A DNA stretch of 53,856 nucleotides from Lacticaseibacillus manihotivorans DSM 13343 = JCM 12514 (lineage in GTDB: Bacteria > Bacillota > Bacilli > Lactobacillales > Lactobacillaceae): assembly GCF_001435035.1 (NCBI RefSeq), contig NZ_AZEU01000151.1:1-53856 (forward strand). The letters run 5' to 3'. A program made the translations under genes and the position numbers. Positions 51,394 to 53,856 of the stretch are shown piece by piece; positions within the stretch are counted from its first letter, which is position 1; each line of letters starts with the position of its first letter. The notes under the pieces were generated by a model. It did no database searches, was not told the origin of the DNA, and saw only the letters and a program-made list of their open reading frames with translations.

Positions 51394-51431
51394 ATTCTTT
51401 CTCGTCGTGGTTTTTCTTTTAGGAGGAAAAA

Positions 51432-52526
51432 ATGGTCGTTTATAATTTTGCCGCTGGGCCTGCCGTCATGCCCAAGCCAGTCATTCAACAGATTCAAACA
51501 GAACTGCCTTCGCTTAACGGTTCTGGCATGAGCATTATGGAAATCTCTCACCGCTCACCCGCTTTTGACGCGATCATTCAACAAGCCGAAGCACGCTTGC
51601 GGCATTTAATGGCGATCCCAGATGATTACGCCGTCTTGTTCATGCAAGGTGGTGGGACTGGACAATTCGCTGCGGCACCATTGAACCTTGCCACCAAGCA
51701 TCATCACATCGCCGTCTTAGATTCTGGGCAATGGGCCTCTCGCGCGGCTGCTGAAGCCAAACGGTTAGGAATAGCGGCTGATGTGCTCGCCACGACAAAA
51801 CCGGATCACTATCGCCATTTGCCAACAATGCCTGAAGCGTTGGCGCAAGACACTTATGATTATTTGCATCTATGTTTAAATAACACAGTTGAAGGTACCG
51901 CTTATACCACGTTACCTGAACATGGCGATACCCCACTGGTCGCTGACATGTCTTCTAACATCTGTGCGCAACGCTACAACGTTTCTGATTTTGGCATGAT
52001 TTTTGCCGGCGCGCAAAAGAATCTCGGTCCAGCCGGGGTAACGGTGGTGATCGTGAAACGCGCTTTGCTAAGCGACGTTGAGGCAGTGCCAAGTGCTTTG
52101 GACTACACGCTGTTCGATAAGAAAAATTCTTTATACAACACCCCACCCGTGTTTGCGATTTATGCGTTGAACTTAACCTTAGGCTGGATAGAAGACCTCG
52201 GTGGCATCGATGCGATGGAAAAACGCAACCGCGAAAAATCCAGCAAACTTTACGCCTTCTTGGATCGATCAAAGCTATTCCATAACTATGTTGAACCGCG
52301 TGATCGCTCATTGACCAATGTGGTGTTCAACACTGGCGACGCCGACCTCGATCAAGCCGTTGTTGACGCCGCTGCCGCTCAAGGGTTGATGAATCTCAAA
52401 GGCCACCGTTCCGTCGGCGGCTTGCGCGCAAGTTTATATAACGCAATGCCATTGGCTGGCGTTGACGCCTTGATCGACTTCCTCACCCAATTTGAAAAGG
52501 AGCACGAATACTATGTACAACGTTAA
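51432..52526 (+). CDS. serC: Phosphoserine aminotransferase
   Basis: A 364-residue PLP aminotransferase starting MVVYNFAAGPAVMPK. The typical YNFxAGPAxMP start, SIMEISHRS, FMQGGGTGQFAAAP and FAGAQKNLGPAG (Lys196 holds PLP) are present. It converts 3-phosphohydroxypyruvate and glutamate to phosphoserine. AGGAGG is 5 nt from the ATG. It overlaps serA by 14 nt. Confidence 0.96.
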   Translation: MVVYNFAAGPAVMPKPVIQQIQTELPSLNGSGMSIMEISHRSPAFDAIIQQAEARLRHLMAIPDDYAVLFMQGGGTGQFAAAPLNLATKHHHIAVLDSGQWASRAAAEAKRLGIAADVLATTKPDHYRHLPTMPEALAQDTYDYLHLCLNNTVEGTAYTTLPEHGDTPLVADMSSNICAQRYNVSDFGMIFAGAQKNLGPAGVTVVIVKRALLSDVEAVPSALDYTLFDKKNSLYNTPPVFAIYALNLTLGWIEDLGGIDAMEKRNREKSSKLYAFLDRSKLFHNYVEPRDRSLTNVVFNTGDADLDQAVVDAAAAQGLMNLKGHRSVGGLRASLYNAMPLAGVDALIDFLTQFEKEHEYYVQR

Positions 52527-53673
52527 AACTTTTAATGCGATCGCCCAAGAAGGTTTGGATGAATTTCATGCTGACTATCAACTCAACCAAACGGACGACG
52601 CAGATGCGTTTTTGATCCGATCGGTAGATCTGCACGGCTACGACTTCCCTAAAAATTTGAAAGCCATCGTGCGCTGTGGCGCCGGATTTAATAACATTCC
52701 TTTGGACGTCGCCACAGAAAACGGCACGGCAGTGTTTAACACCCCGGGCTCTAACGCTAACGCGGTCAAAGAATTAGTGGTCGCGATGTTGATCATCGCC
52801 AGCCGAAACCTTTTTTCCGCCGCTCAGTATGCCGCACAAAATTCCGGCGCTGATATTTCCACGCGCACAGAACGTGAAAAGACGCAATTCAATGGCACAG
52901 AGCTGACTGGCAAAACCTTGGCTGTGATCGGGGTGGGCCACGTTGGCGCCCGGGTTGCCACTGCGGCTGGGGCGTTAGGCATGCATGTGATCGGGTACGA
53001 TCCTTACTTGTCGGCTAACGATGCTTGGCACATTCCAACCACCACCAAGCGCGCCGCCACCTTGGAAGAAGCTTTGGTCAACGCAGATTACGTGTCGGTG
53101 CATGTGCCTAAGAATTCGGAAACCACCAACATGATTTCGACCAAAGAAATCGCCTTGATGCCAAAGGGGACCGTATTGCTAAACTTTGCGCGCGGTGGCA
53201 TCGTCGATAACCATGCAGTCGTTGAGGCCTTAGATGCAGGCCATTTGAAACGCTATATGACGGACTTTGGCGAACCAGAGATCCTCAACCGCAAAGACGT
53301 CTTAGTCACCCCGCATATCGGCGGCTCCACGTTGCAGGCAGAAGCCAACGGTGCCGTTCAAGGGGCGGATACCATCATGACCTTCCTCGAAACTGGGAAT
53401 GTGATGCATTCGGTGAACTTACCAAGTCTCGAAGTGCCTTTTGTCGGGAAATACCGTTTGACCATCATGCACCAAAATATCCCGAACATGGTCGGGCAAA
53501 TCGCAACGCTACTTGCAGGCGCTGACGTCAACATCGAATCGATGTCTAACGCGGCTCGCGATAAAGTCGCCTATTCAATTATCGACACCAACAACGAATT
53601 TGATTTTGATGACGTGGTTGAGAAACTTGAAGCCATTGATGCTGTGTATCGCGTCCGGTTGTTGAAGAAATAA
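52513..53673 (+). CDS. serA: D-3-phosphoglycerate dehydrogenase with ACT domain
   Basis: A 386-residue product starting MYNVKTFNAIAQEGL with AAAGGAG upstream of the ATG at 52513. RCGAGFNNIPLDVA, the NAD loop VIGVGHVGARVA, FARGGIVDN and the active His in TPHIGGSTLQAEANGA are present. The last 75 residues (YRLTIMHQNIPNMVGQIATLLAGADVNIESM) form an ACT domain that may bind serine for feedback inhibition. The first step of serine synthesis, cotranscribed with serC. Confidence 0.96.
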   Translation: MYNVKTFNAIAQEGLDEFHADYQLNQTDDADAFLIRSVDLHGYDFPKNLKAIVRCGAGFNNIPLDVATENGTAVFNTPGSNANAVKELVVAMLIIASRNLFSAAQYAAQNSGADISTRTEREKTQFNGTELTGKTLAVIGVGHVGARVATAAGALGMHVIGYDPYLSANDAWHIPTTTKRAATLEEALVNADYVSVHVPKNSETTNMISTKEIALMPKGTVLLNFARGGIVDNHAVVEALDAGHLKRYMTDFGEPEILNRKDVLVTPHIGGSTLQAEANGAVQGADTIMTFLETGNVMHSVNLPSLEVPFVGKYRLTIMHQNIPNMVGQIATLLAGADVNIESMSNAARDKVAYSIIDTNNEFDFDDVVEKLEAIDAVYRVRLLKK

Positions 53674-53728
53674 GCTCGGAGCCAGAGCTTTGGCGTTAAT
53701 TTTAAAATTAAATATCAGTTTATAAAAA

Positions 53729-53772
53729 TAACGCTCATTTTATCAATGAAAACAGAATGGGCATTGTTTTTT
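53729..53772 (+). terminator. Probable terminator of serC-serA
   Basis: AACGCTCATT/AATGGGCATT arms (one mismatch, one G-T) followed by a T run; about 55 bases after the serA stop. Confidence 0.6.
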
Positions 53773-53856
53773 GTCAGCTTTACCGGAATAAATGAGCAAA
53801 AATCCTGGATTATTCACCTCGGTATTTGGGACATGAAATCGCATCTGGCCGGTCTG

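Overview
The window is chromosomal DNA of a lactic acid bacterium of the Lactobacillaceae, possibly a Lacticaseibacillus-like species; the species call is inference. Three things support the family. The blocks murF-cshA-(hypotheticals)-acpS-alr-mazEF and rpmE2-murA-pyrG-rpoE are typical of Lactobacillales. Shine-Dalgarno sites are strong (AGGAGG) and GTG or TTG starts are frequent. The content is also typical (preQ1-controlled queT, LCP protein, UspA, RNA polymerase delta subunit). I saw no tRNA, rRNA, CRISPR array, transposase or prophage.

Layout. 1-8 kb: a SHOCT-like membrane protein, a lipoprotein, a large unknown protein, a MazG-like protein, an aldo/keto reductase, a UPF0158 protein, an unusual compact orphan PTS EIIC translationally coupled to a DUF915-type surface hydrolase, and an LCP protein. 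8-17 kb: queT with a preQ1 riboswitch, then mazF, mazE, alr, acpS, three unknown genes, cshA and murF, all on the minus strand. 16.6-30 kb: a SUKH-like protein, a YjdF-like membrane protein, uspA, an orphan pstS with a tiny membrane peptide, an aldo/keto reductase diverging from hxlR-patatin, a LuxR-type two-component system with a MacB-like ABC transporter, and an MFS permease. 30-37 kb: rpmE2, murA, pyrG with a reiterative-transcription attenuator, and rpoE. 37-44 kb: an HD hydrolase, a HAD phosphatase, a NUDIX protein, a YdcF-like protein, mscL, lepB and a frameshifted coiled-coil membrane protein. 44-50 kb: a tkt-aroF-aroB-aroD-aroE operon read on the minus strand. 50.5-53.7 kb: a histidine-phosphatase gene diverging from serC-serA.

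Two kinds of structure stand out beyond the genes. First, both amino-acid operons begin with a short leader peptide and terminator hairpins. Upstream of tkt-aro the peptide is MTKNVFYAWYAYFL, six aromatic residues in 14. Upstream of serC-serA it is 19 residues with an SSSWS run. This points to ribosome-mediated attenuation by aromatic amino acids and by serine, in a group where T-boxes are the usual device. In the ser leader I can trace a complete set of mutually exclusive hairpins.

Second, the intergenic spaces hold at least three families of long, imperfectly palindromic elements (here A, C and D; 90-300 nt; about 13 copies including partial ones). Within a family the unpaired blocks are conserved, while the stems differ between copies but stay complementary within each copy. 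Such compensatory change suggests selection on a folded RNA or a DNA cruciform. Copies sit in both orientations, are often clustered (A then D twice in the same arrangement), and include internal-deletion derivatives. I do not recognise them as a described family.
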